Shown: positions 17,178 to 26,693, counted from the first letter of the stretch. The stretch is DNA of 64,000 nucleotides from Actinacidiphila yanglinensis (GCF_900107965.1 NZ_FNVU01000006.1:63969-127968); one strand, 5' to 3'. Notes: generated by a model not told the origin, from the letters alone. Numbers and translations are program-made.

Positions 17178-17785
17178 CCCGGCTGCTGAGCGCGCACGGC
17201 TTCGACGTCGCCGGCGCGGTGGGCGACCCGGAGGCTCTGGCGGGGGTGCTGGACCGCGAGGAGGTCGACGTCGCGATCGTCGACGTCCGGATGCCACCCA
17301 CCTTCACCAACGAGGGACTGGTCGCCGCTCTCCAGGCCCGGGAGAAGCGCCCCGGGTTGCCGGTGGTCGTGCTGAGCCAGTACGTCGAGCAGCTCTACGC
17401 CCGCGAGTTGCTGCGATCCGGCGAGGGCGCGATCGGCTACCTGCTCAAGGACCGGGTGGGCAACGTGCCCGATTTCGTGGAGACCGTACGGCAGGTGGCC
17501 GGCGGGGCGACGATCCTGGACCCCAAGGTGGTGGCCGCGATGGTCACCCGGCTCGGCGGCCACGAGCCGCTCGCCCGGCTCACCCCCCGCGAGCGCGAGG
17601 TCCTCTCCCTCATGGCCGAGGGCCGCTCCAACGCCGGGATCGGCGCCGCCCTGGTGATCACCGAGAACGCGGTGAGCAAGCACATCAACAGCATCTTCAC
17701 CAAGCTCGACCTGCCGACCGCCCCCGACGACAACCGGCGCGTGCTCGCGGTCCTGCGCTACCTGCGCGACCCGAGCCACTCCTGA
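17129..17785 (+). CDS. LuxR/NarL-family response regulator
   Basis: 218 residues. The receiver domain has the acidic pair E7-D8, the phosphoacceptor D52 in VAIVDVRMPP, and the conserved lysine in YLLKDRV. The C-terminal GerE-type helix-turn-helix is LTPREREVLSLMAEGRSNAG ... ENAVSKHINSIFTKL. The GTG start follows GGAGGTACC and lies inside the end of the kinase gene, an overlap of 49 bases that implies coupled translation. It is the natural target of the kinase and probably controls the ATPase/permease genes in front of it. Confidence 0.92.
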   Translation: MRVVIAEDLALLRDGLTRLLSAHGFDVAGAVGDPEALAGVLDREEVDVAIVDVRMPPTFTNEGLVAALQAREKRPGLPVVVLSQYVEQLYARELLRSGEGAIGYLLKDRVGNVPDFVETVRQVAGGATILDPKVVAAMVTRLGGHEPLARLTPREREVLSLMAEGRSNAGIGAALVITENAVSKHINSIFTKLDLPTAPDDNRRVLAVLRYLRDPSHS

Positions 17786-17835
17786 GCCCCGGGCTCGCGG
17801 CGTGCACGCGGGCGGTCACCGGCAGTCGCGGGCGC

Positions 17836-18111
17836 TCAGACCATCAGCTCGATCGCCCACCCGAGGAATCCCGCGACGAACAGCGCCACCACGATCATGA
17901 TGAGGGTGATCGGCGCCGCGGCCCACCCCCGGCTGAGCGGTTCGCGCTCGGGTCCGTCCAGGTCGGAGACACCTGACTCCGCCGGCGGCATCTGCCCGGG
18001 GCGCTGGATGGCGTCCTCCGGAACGCTCAGGCCCTCGTCCGCCAGGTGCGGGTTCGGGGGCGCCTTCGCGGAAGGGTTCGGGCGGGAGTGGAGATGCGGG
18101 GTCGTCACCAT
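17836..18111 (-). CDS. DUF6480 small membrane protein
   Basis: 91 residues from the ATG at 18111 (GGAG eight bases upstream). A Pro-rich hydrophilic N-terminus with PPAES and SRGW is followed by a single C-terminal membrane helix (ITLIMIVVALFVAGFLGWAI). This pattern fits DUF6480, a small family known from streptomycetes; the function is unknown. A sigma-B-like promoter (GTTC-N14-GGGTAG) lies about 50 bases upstream, which suggests stress-dependent expression. Confidence 0.7.
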   Translation of the reverse strand: MVTTPHLHSRPNPSAKAPPNPHLADEGLSVPEDAIQRPGQMPPAESGVSDLDGPEREPLSRGWAAAPITLIMIVVALFVAGFLGWAIELMV

Positions 18112-18156
18112 GAGGGCGCTCCGATCGCTGCGACGCGGGGACCGTGAGCCCGACAC

Positions 18157-18180
18157 CTACCCAATCCGGACATTACGAAC
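18157..18180 (-). promoter_or_regulatory. Sigma-B-like promoter of the DUF6480 gene
   Basis: On the reverse strand GTTC (complement of 18177-18180), a 14-base spacer and GGGTAG (complement of 18157-18162) fit the Streptomyces sigma-B family consensus GNNT-N14-16-GGGTAY closely. It is placed 46 bases before the ATG at 18111. Confidence 0.5.
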
Positions 18181-18248
18181 CCGTCCCGCCGCCGGGCACG
18201 GGGGCCGGCCCCCACCCGGGCCGCTCCGGAGCCGGTCCGCCCTGGGCA

Positions 18249-18284
18249 GGGCCGCCCGCACCGGGAGAACCGGGCGGGCGGCCC
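18249..18284 (-). terminator. Hairpin after pheT
   Basis: GGGCCGCCCG (18249-18258) pairs perfectly with CGGGCGGCCC (18275-18284). It stands a few bases past the pheT stop and probably ends the pheST transcript. Confidence 0.6.
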
Positions 18285-18290
18285 GCACTC

Positions 18291-20828
18291 CTACCCGCGC
18301 AGGGTGGCGTCCGTGCGCTCCGCGGCGCGGGCGATCGCCGCGTCGCGAGCCGCCGAGGCGTCCTCGGCGGTGAGCGTGCGGTCCGGCGCCCGGAAGCGCA
18401 GCGCGTACGCCAGCGACTTACGCCCCTCACCGATCTGCGGCCCGGTGAAGACGTCGAAGAGCCGCAGCGACTCCAGGAGTTCGCCCGCCCCCTCGCGCAA
18501 CGCCGCCTCGACCTCGGCGGCGGGGACATCGGCGGCGACCACGAGCGCGACGTCCTGCGTGGCCACGGGGAACGTGGACACGCGCGGCCCGCTGGGACGG
18601 TGGCCCGCCCCGGCGAACTCGATCACGTCGAGGTCGACCTCCATCGCGGCGGTCCGCTCGGGCACGCCGAGCGCCTTGGTGACCCGCGGGTGCAGCTCGC
18701 CGCCGTGCCCGACCCGCACCTCGGTGCCGTCACCGGCGACCGCGTAGAACGCGGCGCACCGGCCCGGGTGGTAGGGCGCGTGCTGGTCCTGACGCAGGAT
18801 CAGCTCGACCCCGGCCTCGCGCGCGACCGTACGGGCCGCCTCGATCGCGTCGGCCCATCCGGCGGGGCGGCCGGCGCCCCACCAGCCGGCCGGCTCGCGG
18901 GCACCGGTGAGGACCACGGCGGCGTGCCGCGGCTGGTCGGGCAGCGCCGCCTTGAGCGCGGCGATCTCCTCGTCGGTGGGCCGGCGGTCCACCGGGGGGC
19001 GCGGCGGCGTGCCGGCGCCCTCGCGGGGGTGGAAGACCAGGCCGGTCTCGAAGAGCGCGAGGTCGTGACTGCCCCTCCCGTCGTTGCGGCGCAGGGTCGC
19101 GAGCAGCCCGGTCAGCAGGGTGGTGCGCAGCGCCGGCTCGTTGTCGGACAGCGGGTTGGCGAGGGTGACGACGCGGCGCCGCGGGTCGTCCGCGTCCAGG
19201 CCCAGCGCATCCAGGGCCTCGGTGCCGACGAACGGGTAGGCCGGCGCCTCCACGTAGCCGGCGCCCGCCAGCGCGCGGCCGATCCGGCGGCGCAGCCGCT
19301 GCGAGTCGGTCAGGCCGCGGCCGGCCGGCGGCCGCGGCAGGGTGGAGGGCAGGTTCTCGTAGCCCTCGAGCCGGATGACCTCTTCGGCGAGGTCGTTGGG
19401 GAAGGACAGGTCGGGCCGCCAGCTCGGAACGGTGACGATCAGGTCGTCCGAGCCGGTGACGTAGCAGCCGATCTGCTGGAGGCGGCGCACCACGGTCTCG
19501 CGGCCGTAGCGGGTGCCGGCGACGCGGTCGGGGTGGTCGGCGGCCATCGCGACGGTGCGCGGCTCGGCGGGCACCGCGATCTCGGTGACGCCGGGCTCGG
19601 CGGTGCCGCCGGCGAGCAGGACCAGCAGATCCACGGCGCGCTGCGCAGCGGCGGAGGTGGCCTGCGGGTCGGTGCCGCGCTCGAAGCGGCGGGACGCCTC
19701 GGAGCCGAGCTTGTGCCGGCGGGCGGTGCGCGCGATCGACACCGGGTCGAAGTGCGCGGCCTCGATGACGATCTCGGTGGTGCCCGCGCCGGCCTCCGGG
19801 CTCCCGTCGGCGCCGGGAACGCCCGCGTCGGCAATCTCGGTGTGCGCGCCGCCCATCACGCCGGCCAGGCCGATCGGCCCGGACTCGTCGGTGATGACCA
19901 GATCCTCGCCGTCCAGCACCCGCTCGACGCCGTCGAGGGTGGTCAGCTTCTCGCCGGGCGCCGCGCGGCGCACCCCGATCATGCCGTTCAGCCGGGTCCG
20001 GTCGTAGGCGTGCAGCGGCTGCCCGACCTCGAACATCACGTAGTTGGTGATGTCCACGGCGAGCGAGATCGGCCGCATGCCGACCTTCTGCAGCCGGCGC
20101 TGGAGCCAGATCGGCGAGCGCGCCTCGTGGTTGATGCCGGTGACGGTGCGGGCGGTGAAGCGGTCGCAGCCGGCCTCGTCGGTGACCTGCACCGGGTACC
20201 CGCCGGCCTTGGGCCCGGGCACGTCGATGAGGGCCGGGTCGCTCAGCGGCAGCCCGAAGGCGGTCGCGGTCTCACGGGCCACCCCGCGCAGCGACAGGCA
20301 GTAGCCCCGGTCGGGGGTGACGGCGATGTCGAGGACCTCGTCGACGAGTTCGAGCAGGCCGATCGCGTCGGTGCCGACCTCGTGCTCGGGCGGGAGCACC
20401 ACGATGCCGTCGTGGTCGTCGCCCATGCCGAGCTCGCGGGCCGAGCAGATCATCCCGTGCGAGACCCTGCCGTAGGTCTTGCGGGCGGAGATCCGGAAGT
20501 CGCCGGGCAGCACGCCGCCGGGCAGGATCACCACGACCTTGTCGCCGACCGCGAAGTTGCGGGCGCCGCAGACGATCTCCTGCGGCTCGCCCGTCCCGTT
20601 GGCCTTGCCGACGTCCACCGTGCAGAACCGGATCGGCTTCTTGAAGCCCTCCAGTTCCTCGATGGTCAGCACCTGGCCGACCACCAGCGGTCCTTGCAAC
20701 CCTTCGCCCACCTGCTCCACGGTCTCGACCTCAAGACCGGCGGAAATGAGCTTGGCCTGGACGTCGCGGCCGGCGGTGCCGGCCGGCAGGTCGACGTACT
20801 CCCGCAGCCAAGAAAGCGGGACCCGCAT
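18291..20828 (-). CDS. pheT: Phenylalanine-tRNA ligase beta subunit
   Basis: 845 residues, the normal length for the bacterial subunit. N-terminal residues 40-155 form the EMAP/tRNA-binding domain ([30 protein letters not shown]), then B3/B4 editing and B5 domains, the catalytic-like core (ETGLVFHP) and a C-terminal FDX-ACB anticodon-binding domain ([20 protein letters not shown] to [17 protein letters not shown]). It joins the alpha subunit as a tetramer that charges tRNA-Phe. The ATG overlaps the pheS stop (ATGA), so translation is coupled. Confidence 0.97.
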   Translation of the reverse strand: MRVPLSWLREYVDLPAGTAGRDVQAKLISAGLEVETVEQVGEGLQGPLVVGQVLTIEELEGFKKPIRFCTVDVGKANGTGEPQEIVCGARNFAVGDKVVVILPGGVLPGDFRISARKTYGRVSHGMICSARELGMGDDHDGIVVLPPEHEVGTDAIGLLELVDEVLDIAVTPDRGYCLSLRGVARETATAFGLPLSDPALIDVPGPKAGGYPVQVTDEAGCDRFTARTVTGINHEARSPIWLQRRLQKVGMRPISLAVDITNYVMFEVGQPLHAYDRTRLNGMIGVRRAAPGEKLTTLDGVERVLDGEDLVITDESGPIGLAGVMGGAHTEIADAGVPGADGSPEAGAGTTEIVIEAAHFDPVSIARTARRHKLGSEASRRFERGTDPQATSAAAQRAVDLLVLLAGGTAEPGVTEIAVPAEPRTVAMAADHPDRVAGTRYGRETVVRRLQQIGCYVTGSDDLIVTVPSWRPDLSFPNDLAEEVIRLEGYENLPSTLPRPPAGRGLTDSQRLRRRIGRALAGAGYVEAPAYPFVGTEALDALGLDADDPRRRVVTLANPLSDNEPALRTTLLTGLLATLRRNDGRGSHDLALFETGLVFHPREGAGTPPRPPVDRRPTDEEIAALKAALPDQPRHAAVVLTGAREPAGWWGAGRPAGWADAIEAARTVAREAGVELILRQDQHAPYHPGRCAAFYAVAGDGTEVRVGHGGELHPRVTKALGVPERTAAMEVDLDVIEFAGAGHRPSGPRVSTFPVATQDVALVVAADVPAAEVEAALREGAGELLESLRLFDVFTGPQIGEGRKSLAYALRFRAPDRTLTAEDASAARDAAIARAAERTDATLRG

Positions 20829-21949
20829 CAGATCTCCATCCCGAACGGAAGGGTGAAGCGCACGTCACCCTCGACGATGTCTCGCATGTCCTCGACGTTG
20901 TGGCGGAACATCAGCATCCGCTCGATGCCGAAGCCGAACGCGAAGCCGCTGTACTTCTGGGGGTCGACCCCGCAGGCGATGAGCACCTTCGGGTTGACGA
21001 TGCCGCAGCCGCCCAGCTCGATCCAGCCCTCGGAGGAGCAGGTGCGGCAGGGGCGGTCGGGGTTGCCGACGGACTCGCCCCGGCAGACGTAGCAGAGCAT
21101 GTCCATCTCGGCGGACGGCTCGGTGAAGGGGAAGTGGTTCGGCCGCAGCCGGGTCGTCATACCCTCGCCGAAGAGCGAGACCACCATGTGGTCCAGCGTG
21201 CCCTTCAGGTCGGCCATGGTCAGGCCCTCGTCCACCGCCAGCAGTTCCACCTGCCGGAATACCGGGGTGTGGGTGGCGTCCAGTTCGTCCGAGCGGTAGA
21301 CGCGGCCGGGCGCGATCACGTAGACCGGCAGCTCGCGCTCCAGCAGCGAGCGGATCTGCACGCCGGAGGTGTGGGTGCGCAGCACCATGCCGCTGTCCTC
21401 GGACCCGTCGGCGGCGGCCACGAAGAAGGTGTCCTGCTCGCTGCGGACGGGGTTGTCCACCGAGATGTTCAGCGCGTCGAAGTTGAACCACTCCGCCTCG
21501 ACCTCGGGGCCCTCGGCGACCTCGTAGCCCATGGCGACGAAGATGTCCTCGATACGGTCGCTGAGGGTGGCCAGCGGGTGCCGGGCGCCGGCCGTGGCCC
21601 GGCCGTAGGGCAGCGTGACATCGACCGCCTCCTCGACCAGCACCCGGGCGTCGCGCTCGGCCTCCAGCTCGCCCTGGCGGGCGGCGAGCGCCTTGTTGAC
21701 CGCGCCGCGCGCCTGGCCGACCCGCTTGCCCGCCTCGGCCTTGGCCTGCGGCGGCAGCGCGCCGATCTCCCGGTTGGCCAGCGCCAGCGGCGAGCCGCCG
21801 CCGGCGTGGGCGGTCTTGACGTGGGCGAGCGCGTCCAGATCGGTGGCGGCCGCGATCGCGGCCAGCGCCTCGTCGCGCATCTGCTCGATCTGTTGCGGCT
21901 GCAACGCCTCGACCTCCACAGGGTCGTACGACTTGTTCGGTGCCGACAT
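20828..21949 (-). CDS. pheS: Phenylalanine-tRNA ligase alpha subunit
   Basis: 373 residues. The coiled-coil N-terminus is followed by the class II catalytic core: [20 protein letters not shown] and [15 protein letters not shown] (motif 2 region), and motif 3 [20 protein letters not shown] cysteine set CYVCRG...CRTC suggests a small zinc-binding element found in actinobacterial PheS. First gene of pheST. GGGAAGAG precedes the ATG directly. On the leader side a TAGACT element (complement of 22043-22048) is a possible -10. I found no Phe-rich leader peptide in the 190-base gap. Confidence 0.97.
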   Translation of the reverse strand: MSAPNKSYDPVEVEALQPQQIEQMRDEALAAIAAATDLDALAHVKTAHAGGGSPLALANREIGALPPQAKAEAGKRVGQARGAVNKALAARQGELEAERDARVLVEEAVDVTLPYGRATAGARHPLATLSDRIEDIFVAMGYEVAEGPEVEAEWFNFDALNISVDNPVRSEQDTFFVAAADGSEDSGMVLRTHTSGVQIRSLLERELPVYVIAPGRVYRSDELDATHTPVFRQVELLAVDEGLTMADLKGTLDHMVVSLFGEGMTTRLRPNHFPFTEPSAEMDMLCYVCRGESVGNPDRPCRTCSSEGWIELGGCGIVNPKVLIACGVDPQKYSGFAFGFGIERMLMFRHNVEDMRDIVEGDVRFTLPFGMEI

Positions 21950-22140
21950 CTCTTCCCGTTCCGAATTCGGTGCTCATGGCGGTGACCCCGAGGCGGTGCC
22001 TCCGGGGGAGGATCTGCCCGACCGGACCCATGCCGAGGACCGAGTCTATCGGCCATGGCACACCCGCTCGGGTACAGGCGGTGGCGCCCGCCGGGGCGGC
22101 TCGACCGCGGTCTGCCCGGCCGGATGACGGCCGGTGGCCC

Positions 22141-23331
22141 TCAGGCCAGATACGCGGGGGCCCCGACGGGCAGGATAAATCGGAACTCGGCTCCGCCGTC
22201 GGGCGCGCGCCCGACGCTGATGGTGCCGCCGTGGGCCTCGACGATGCCCTTGACGATGTACAGGCCCAGGCCGGTGCCGCCGCGCTTGCTCCCCCGCCAG
22301 AAGCGGGTGAAGACGCGGCCCATCGACTCCTCGGGGATGCCGGGGCCTTCGTCGCTCACGGTGACTGCCGTGCCCTCCGTCGTACGATCGTCGTCGCCGC
22401 CGGTGCCGGCGGCGCGGGTCACCTCGATGGTGACAGTCCCGTCGCCGTGCCGCACCGCGTTTTCCAGCAGGTTGCCCAGGATCTGGTCGACCTTGTCCGG
22501 GTCGGCCCACAGCGCCGGCAGCGGCCCGCACACCCGCACCGCGAACCGCTCGGCGCTCTGCCCGGCCGCGACGTGGCCGTCGACGTGGTGGCGCACGGCC
22601 GCGACGATGTCCACCGGCTGGCGGCGGACCTCCAGACGGCCGGAGTCGATCCGGGAGATGTCGAGGAGCTCGGCGATCAGCCGGGTGACCCGGTTGGCGT
22701 CGGCGTCGACGGTCTCCAGCATCAGCTTCTTCTGGTCCTCGGTGAAGCGCTCCCACTTCGCCAGCAGCGTCGCGGTGAACCCCTTGACCGAGGTGAGCGG
22801 GGAGCGCAGCTCGTGCGCGACGGTTGCGATCAGCTCGGCGTGCGAGCGCTCGGTACGGCGCCGCGCCTCGGTCCCGCGCAGCGTGACCACCAGCCGGCGC
22901 ACCGGCCCGCCGGGCTGAAGGCGCACGTACCGGGCCGACACCAGCACCTCGCGGCCGCCGGGCAGCAGCAGGTTGCGCTCGGGCTGCGCGACCCGGATCG
23001 CCAGTCCCCCGTACGGGTCGGTCAGCTGCCACCAGCGGCGGCCGTCCAGGTCCTCCAGGGGCAGCGCCTGGTCCACCGGGCGGCCGAGCACGTCGCTCGG
23101 GCACAGGGCGGTGATCCGGGCGGCCGCGGCGTTGAAGCAGATCACCCGGCCGTGCTCGTCGGCGACCACCAACCCGTCGGGCAGGTCGTCGGCGTCGATG
23201 CCCAGTGCGCCCAGCGCGCCGTCCGGCGACGGCGGTGCGGGCGGCTCGTGGCCGGGCGGAGGCACGGAGGCGGCCCAGTCCGCCGATGTCCCGCGCATGC
23301 CGTTCTGCGGCATCACGTCCAAGCCCGCCAC
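22141..23331 (-). CDS. PAS-containing sensor histidine kinase
   Basis: 396 residues, soluble. A PAS domain covers about residues 45-150 (DGLVVADEHGRVICFNAAAA). The HisKA domain has the phosphorylated His in VAHELRSPLTSVKGF; the ATPase domain has NLLENAVRHGDG (N box), DEGPGIPEE (G1), FTRFWRGSKRGGTGLGLYIV (F and G2). The GTG at 23331 has GAGAGGGG in front; the ATG at 23313 has nothing. No response regulator is next to it, so it is an orphan kinase. It is followed by pheST on the same strand after 190 bases and preceded closely by the methyltransferase gene. Confidence 0.9.
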   Translation of the reverse strand: MAGLDVMPQNGMRGTSADWAASVPPPGHEPPAPPSPDGALGALGIDADDLPDGLVVADEHGRVICFNAAAARITALCPSDVLGRPVDQALPLEDLDGRRWWQLTDPYGGLAIRVAQPERNLLLPGGREVLVSARYVRLQPGGPVRRLVVTLRGTEARRRTERSHAELIATVAHELRSPLTSVKGFTATLLAKWERFTEDQKKLMLETVDADANRVTRLIAELLDISRIDSGRLEVRRQPVDIVAAVRHHVDGHVAAGQSAERFAVRVCGPLPALWADPDKVDQILGNLLENAVRHGDGTVTIEVTRAAGTGGDDDRTTEGTAVTVSDEGPGIPEESMGRVFTRFWRGSKRGGTGLGLYIVKGIVEAHGGTISVGRAPDGGAEFRFILPVGAPAYLA

Positions 23332-23365
23332 CCCCCTCTCAGGGCCCCCAGGGCGGTCAACCCTA

Positions 23366-24229
23366 CTAGCTCGGAGTGATGCCGCGGCACCCCGCGGGTG
23401 CGCGCTGCGCCCGCGCGGATGCGTACAGGCACACCGCGGCGGCGGTCGCGAGGTTCAGGCTCTCCGCCCGGCCGTGGATGGGCACCCGCACCACCTCATC
23501 AGCCAGCGCCCGGGTCTCCTCGGGCAGCCCCCACGCCTCGTTGCCGAACACCCAGGCGGTCGGCCCGAGCATCCGGCCCGCGTCGAGCTCGGCGTCCAGG
23601 TCCCGCTCCCCCGCGCCGTCCGCGGCCAGCACCCGTACGCCCTGCGCCCGCAGCCCCGCCACGGCCTCCTCGACCGGTACGCCCACCGCGACCGGCAGGT
23701 GGAAGAGGCTGCCCGCGGAGGCGCGTACGGCCTTCGGGTTGTACGGGTCGACCGACGCGTCGGTGAGCACCACCGCGTCCGCGCCGGCCGCGTCCGCGCA
23801 GCGCAGCACGGTGCCGGCGTTGCCCGGGTCGCGTACGTGCGCCAGGACCGCGACCAGCCGGGGCGCGGCGGCCAGCACCTGCTCGAAGGGGGAGTCGACG
23901 AACCGGCAGACCCCGATCAGGCCCTGCGGGGTCACGGTGTCGGACATCTCCGCGATCACCTCGGGAGTGGCGGTCAGGACGGGCGCGCCGACCGCACGGG
24001 CCGCCGCCACCACGTCCGCGTGCCGCTCGGCGGCCTCGGGCGTGGCGTACAGCTCCACCAGCGTCCGCCCCGCCTCTCCCCCGGCGTGCGCCACCGCCTC
24101 CCGCACCGCCTGCGGCCCCTCCGCGAGGAAGCGCCGCTCCTTCCCCCGGAACGAGCGCTTGGCGAGCCTGCGGGCCGCGGTCACCCGCGCGGAACGCACC
24201 GACGTCAGATCCATGGATGCGCTACTCAC
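23366..24229 (-). CDS. TrmH/SpoU-family RNA 2'-O-methyltransferase
   Basis: 287 residues from GTG 24229, or 282 from ATG 24214. The N-terminal substrate-binding domain is followed by the SPOUT knot: motif 1 AHVRDPGNAGTVLRCADAAG, motif 2 AWVFGNEAWGLP, motif 3 VRVPIHGRAESLNLATAAAV. These are the SAM-binding trefoil knot and the catalytic Arg/Asn of the TrmH group. It probably methylates a ribose in rRNA or tRNA. In streptomycetes it follows rplT, as here, in the same direction. TTGTCA-N19-TAGCGT lies six bases before the GTG, so it seems to have its own leaderless promoter. Confidence 0.92.
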   Translation of the reverse strand: MSSASMDLTSVRSARVTAARRLAKRSFRGKERRFLAEGPQAVREAVAHAGGEAGRTLVELYATPEAAERHADVVAAARAVGAPVLTATPEVIAEMSDTVTPQGLIGVCRFVDSPFEQVLAAAPRLVAVLAHVRDPGNAGTVLRCADAAGADAVVLTDASVDPYNPKAVRASAGSLFHLPVAVGVPVEEAVAGLRAQGVRVLAADGAGERDLDAELDAGRMLGPTAWVFGNEAWGLPEETRALADEVVRVPIHGRAESLNLATAAAVCLYASARAQRAPAGCRGITPS

Positions 24230-24235
24230 GCGACT

Positions 24236-24266
24236 ACGCTACTTCCGCAAAAAAGGTCAGTGACAA
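24236..24266 (-). promoter_or_regulatory. Leaderless promoter of the SpoU methyltransferase gene
   Basis: Reverse strand: TTGTCA (complement of 24261-24266), 19-base spacer, TAGCGT (complement of 24236-24241), then six bases to the GTG at 24229. No ribosome site is visible. Confidence 0.45.
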
Positions 24267-24316
24267 AGGGCTGCGAGGCACTGCGCGAGAAGCCCCGCGG
24301 GCCACCGCGGAGGACG

Positions 24317-24359
24317 AGCCCCGAAGGGGCGCGGGGAACCGCGCGACAAGCCACCGCGG
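24317..24359. repeat. Streptomyces-type intergenic repeat
   Basis: AGCCCCGAAGGGGCGCGGGG followed by AACCGCGCGACAAGCC resembles a short element dispersed widely in Streptomyces intergenic regions. It contains a CCCC-GAA-GGGG hairpin. It lies between the methyltransferase promoter and the rplT terminator. Confidence 0.55.
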
Positions 24360-24410
24360 ACCGCAAGGTCCCGTCACGCACCGAACGCCCCGCCCCGAGG
24401 GGCAAACACA

Positions 24411-24449
24411 TACGTGGGCCCGCGGGCACCCCGCCCGCAGACCCACGTA
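24411..24449 (-). terminator. Hairpin after rplT
   Basis: TACGTGGG and CCCACGTA flank an inner GCGGGC/GCCCGC pairing, giving a long interrupted stem just past the rplT stop codon. It probably ends the infC-rpmI-rplT transcript. Confidence 0.6.
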
Positions 24450-24471
24450 CACGGCTGAGCCCAGCGCAGCG

Positions 24472-24855
24472 TCACGCGGCCTTCGGCGCGTTGACGTCGG
24501 AGGGCAGTGCCTTCTGCGCGACCTCGACGAGCGCGGCGAACGCGGGCGCGTCGGTGACCGCGAGCTCGGCCAGGATCTTCCGGTCGACCTCGACGTTCGC
24601 GGCCTTCAGACCCTGGATGAAGCGGTTGTAGGTGATGCCGTTCGCACGGGCAGCGGCGTTGATCCGCTGGATCCAGAGCTGACGGAAGTCGCCCTTGCGC
24701 TTCTTGCGGTCGTTGTAGTTGTAGACCAGGGAGTGGGTGACCTGCTCCTTGGCCTTGCGGTACAGGCGCGAACGCTGACCGCGGTAACCGCTGGCCTGCT
24801 CAAGAATCGCCCGGCGCTTCTTCTGGGCGTTGACTGCCCGCTTGACGCGTGCCAC
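24472..24855 (-). CDS. rplT: 50S ribosomal protein L20
   Basis: 127 residues, with the whole family pattern: [60 protein letters not shown] and the C-terminal domain [20 protein letters not shown]20 is a primary 23S rRNA binding protein needed early in 50S assembly and, in several bacteria, represses its own operon by binding the leader RNA. It is the last gene of infC-rpmI-rplT. Confidence 0.98.
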   Translation of the reverse strand: MARVKRAVNAQKKRRAILEQASGYRGQRSRLYRKAKEQVTHSLVYNYNDRKKRKGDFRQLWIQRINAAARANGITYNRFIQGLKAANVEVDRKILAELAVTDAPAFAALVEVAQKALPSDVNAPKAA

Positions 24856-24953
24856 TTGATAACTCCTTCTAGGGGACCGCGGTGCTGGTCACGCGGTCCG
24901 AAAGCGATGGGGGTCCCGGATCGGACCGCGCGCCCCGGTCGGGGGCGCGCAGG

Positions 24954-25148
24954 TCACTTGCCGAGAAGCTTCTTGATCTTCTTGGCGTCGGCCGGGGCCA
25001 CCTCGACGGTGCCGGTCAGGGCGCGCGTCTTGCTGGACGGCTTGTGCTCCAGCAGGTGGCGCTTGCCCGCGCGCTCGCGGAGCACCTTGCCGGAGCCGGT
25101 GATCTTGAAGCGCTTGCTCGCACCACTGTGGGTCTTGTTCTTCGGCAT
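24954..25148 (-). CDS. rpmI: 50S ribosomal protein L35
   Basis: 64 residues, full length: [20 protein letters not shown], then [21 protein letters not shown] 50S subunit protein. It stands between infC and rplT, the conserved order, with gaps of about 100 bases. Confidence 0.98.
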   Translation of the reverse strand: MPKNKTHSGASKRFKITGSGKVLRERAGKRHLLEHKPSSKTRALTGTVEVAPADAKKIKKLLGK

Positions 25149-25280
25149 GGCGCCGTGGTCTCCTCGTCGCTGGCCCTCCCGGGCGCCCGGTGAGGGCGTA
25201 CGGGGAGCGTCAGTCCTGCTATTACCACCCGAAGCCGCCCGGTTCTGCGGCGGTTTCGGGGTACTTCTCGGGCTGCGGCG

Positions 25281-25937
25281 TCAGCCGGCGTCGGCCGGGG
25301 CCTCGAACGACTCCTCCGCGTCGGCGGTGTCGCCGTCGGCGGTGTCATCGTCGTCCGCGGCGTCGCCCTGGCGGCCCGCCTTGCGAGCTGCCTGGGCCTC
25401 GCGGGCCTCGGCCATGGCCTCGGTCTTCTTCTTGTGCGGACCGAGGACCATGATCATGTTGCGGCCGTCCTGCTTCGGGTTCGACTCGATGAACCCGAGG
25501 TCCTGGACGTCCTCCGCGAGCCGCTGGAGCAGGCGGTAACCCAGCTCCGGACGGGACTGCTCACGGCCGCGGAACATGATCGTGATCTTGACCTTGTCGC
25601 CCTGCTTGAGGAACCGGACGACGTGACCCTTTTTGGTGTCGTAGTCGTGCGGGTCGATCTTCGGCCGGAGCTTCATCTCCTTGATGACCGTGTGCGCCTG
25701 GTTCTTGCGCGCCTCACGGGCCTTCATGGCCGACTCGTACTTGAACTTCCCGTAGTCCATGAGCTTGCACACGGGCGGACGGGCGTTCGCCGCGACCTCG
25801 ACCAGGTCGAGGTCGTATTCCTGCGCGAGTTCCAGGGCCTTGGCAAGCGGCACGATGCCGACCTGCTCGCCACTGGGACCGACAAGTCGCACCTCGGGAA
25901 CGCGAATCCGGTCGTTGATGCGGGGCTCGGCGCTGAT
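25281..25937 (-). CDS. infC: Translation initiation factor IF-3, non-canonical ATC start
   Basis: 218 residues counted from ATC at 25937. The N-domain begins [20 protein letters not shown] and the C-domain has [20 protein letters not shown] and [20 protein letters not shown]. There is no ATG, GTG or TTG in frame near the expected start: the codons before it read CNRGGP. GAGGAGG ends four bases before ATC AGC GCC GAG, so the ATC is the best start. IF-3 rejects non-canonical start codons, and infC genes in other bacteria start with AUU or AUC to give autoregulation. The C-terminus carries an acidic Ala/Asp-rich extension. It heads infC-rpmI-rplT. Confidence 0.93.
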   Translation of the reverse strand: MSAEPRINDRIRVPEVRLVGPSGEQVGIVPLAKALELAQEYDLDLVEVAANARPPVCKLMDYGKFKYESAMKAREARKNQAHTVIKEMKLRPKIDPHDYDTKKGHVVRFLKQGDKVKITIMFRGREQSRPELGYRLLQRLAEDVQDLGFIESNPKQDGRNMIMVLGPHKKKTEAMAEAREAQAARKAGRQGDAADDDDTADGDTADAEESFEAPADAG

Positions 25938-26031
25938 GGGGCCTCCTCGGTTGCACCACGCGACTGACTGGCCGACAGCCGCGCTCTGGGTCGTCTCTCT
26001 CGTACTACCCTGTGCGTCGGTTCCGAGCGAC

Positions 26032-26059
26032 AAAAAACGCCCCGTACGGCACACAGGCG
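26032..26059 (-). promoter_or_regulatory. Candidate attenuator in the infC leader
   Basis: In the infC leader (about 300 bases long) a weak GC hairpin (GCC and GGCG around CCGTACGG) is followed by six T residues (complement of 26032-26037), rare in this genome. It could be an intrinsic terminator of an L20- or IF-3-dependent leader, but the stem is short. Confidence 0.3.
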
Positions 26060-26243
26060 GGCTCCTCACAACCGGGAGCACCGCCGCGTTATTCCGCGGG
26101 GCGCATCGGACGGCGGAAGCCGGGCGCTGACGCGCCGGCCGGAGCCGTCTGACCGGGACCCGTCGGCCAGGGGCCGAACAGGTGGGAGATCGGAGCCTCC
26201 ACTTGATGGCCGGGCACGCGAATGTCCGACCGGTCGTTCACTA

Positions 26244-26273
26244 AGCATAGCAGTGCGGACCCTGGGGCCGTAA
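26244..26273 (-). promoter_or_regulatory. Candidate infC promoter
   Basis: Reverse strand TTACGG (complement of 26268-26273), 18-base spacer, TATGCT (complement of 26244-26249). It would give a 5' leader of about 300 bases before the ATC start of infC. The stretch 25938-26302 contains no other gene that I can support. Confidence 0.4.
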
Positions 26274-26302
26274 TCGGCCGGACGGGGCATATCGTTGCGG
26301 CC

Positions 26303-26683
26303 ATGAGCGACGCACCGGTCCCCACTCCCGCCTCCTCCCCCACCCCGGGCCCCGACTTCGACGACATGACCCGCGACATCGCGGACGTCCCGGCGGTGGA
26401 GGTGATCACCACGGTCGCCGTCCACCTGATGAGCGCCGCCGCGGTGAACCTGGGCCTGGCCGAGGAGGGCGACCAGCACAAGGACCTCGACGAGGCCCGC
26501 AAGCTCATCCAGGCGCTGGCCGGGCTGGTCTCGGCGAGCGCGACCGAGATCAGCTCCTTCCACGCGGCGCCGCTGCGGGACGGTCTCAAGTCGCTGCAGC
26601 TCGCCTTCCGCGAGGCGTCCCTGGTCCCGGACGAGCCCGGCCAGGGCCCGGGCGAGAAGTTCACCGGCCCGGTCTACGGCTAG
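26303..26683 (+). CDS. DUF1844 family protein
   Basis: 126 residues from the ATG at 26303. The helical core VPAVEVITTVAVHLMSAAAV, then NLGLAEEGDQHKDLDEARKL and IQALAGLVSASATEISS, is the DUF1844 pattern; function unknown, cytosolic. TATCGT at 26290-26295 lies seven bases before the ATG and there is no ribosome site, so the gene is probably leaderless. It is divergent from infC, an arrangement conserved in many actinobacteria. Confidence 0.85.
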   Translation: MSDAPVPTPASSPTPGPDFDDMTRDIADVPAVEVITTVAVHLMSAAAVNLGLAEEGDQHKDLDEARKLIQALAGLVSASATEISSFHAAPLRDGLKSLQLAFREASLVPDEPGQGPGEKFTGPVYG

Positions 26684-26693
26684 GCTCCGTCTG

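Noticed and set aside
21950..22140. Attenuator or Phe-rich leader peptide before pheST
   Set aside because: No short ORF with Phe codons and no terminator-like hairpin with a T-run was found; only a CCTCC/GGAGG mini-hairpin.
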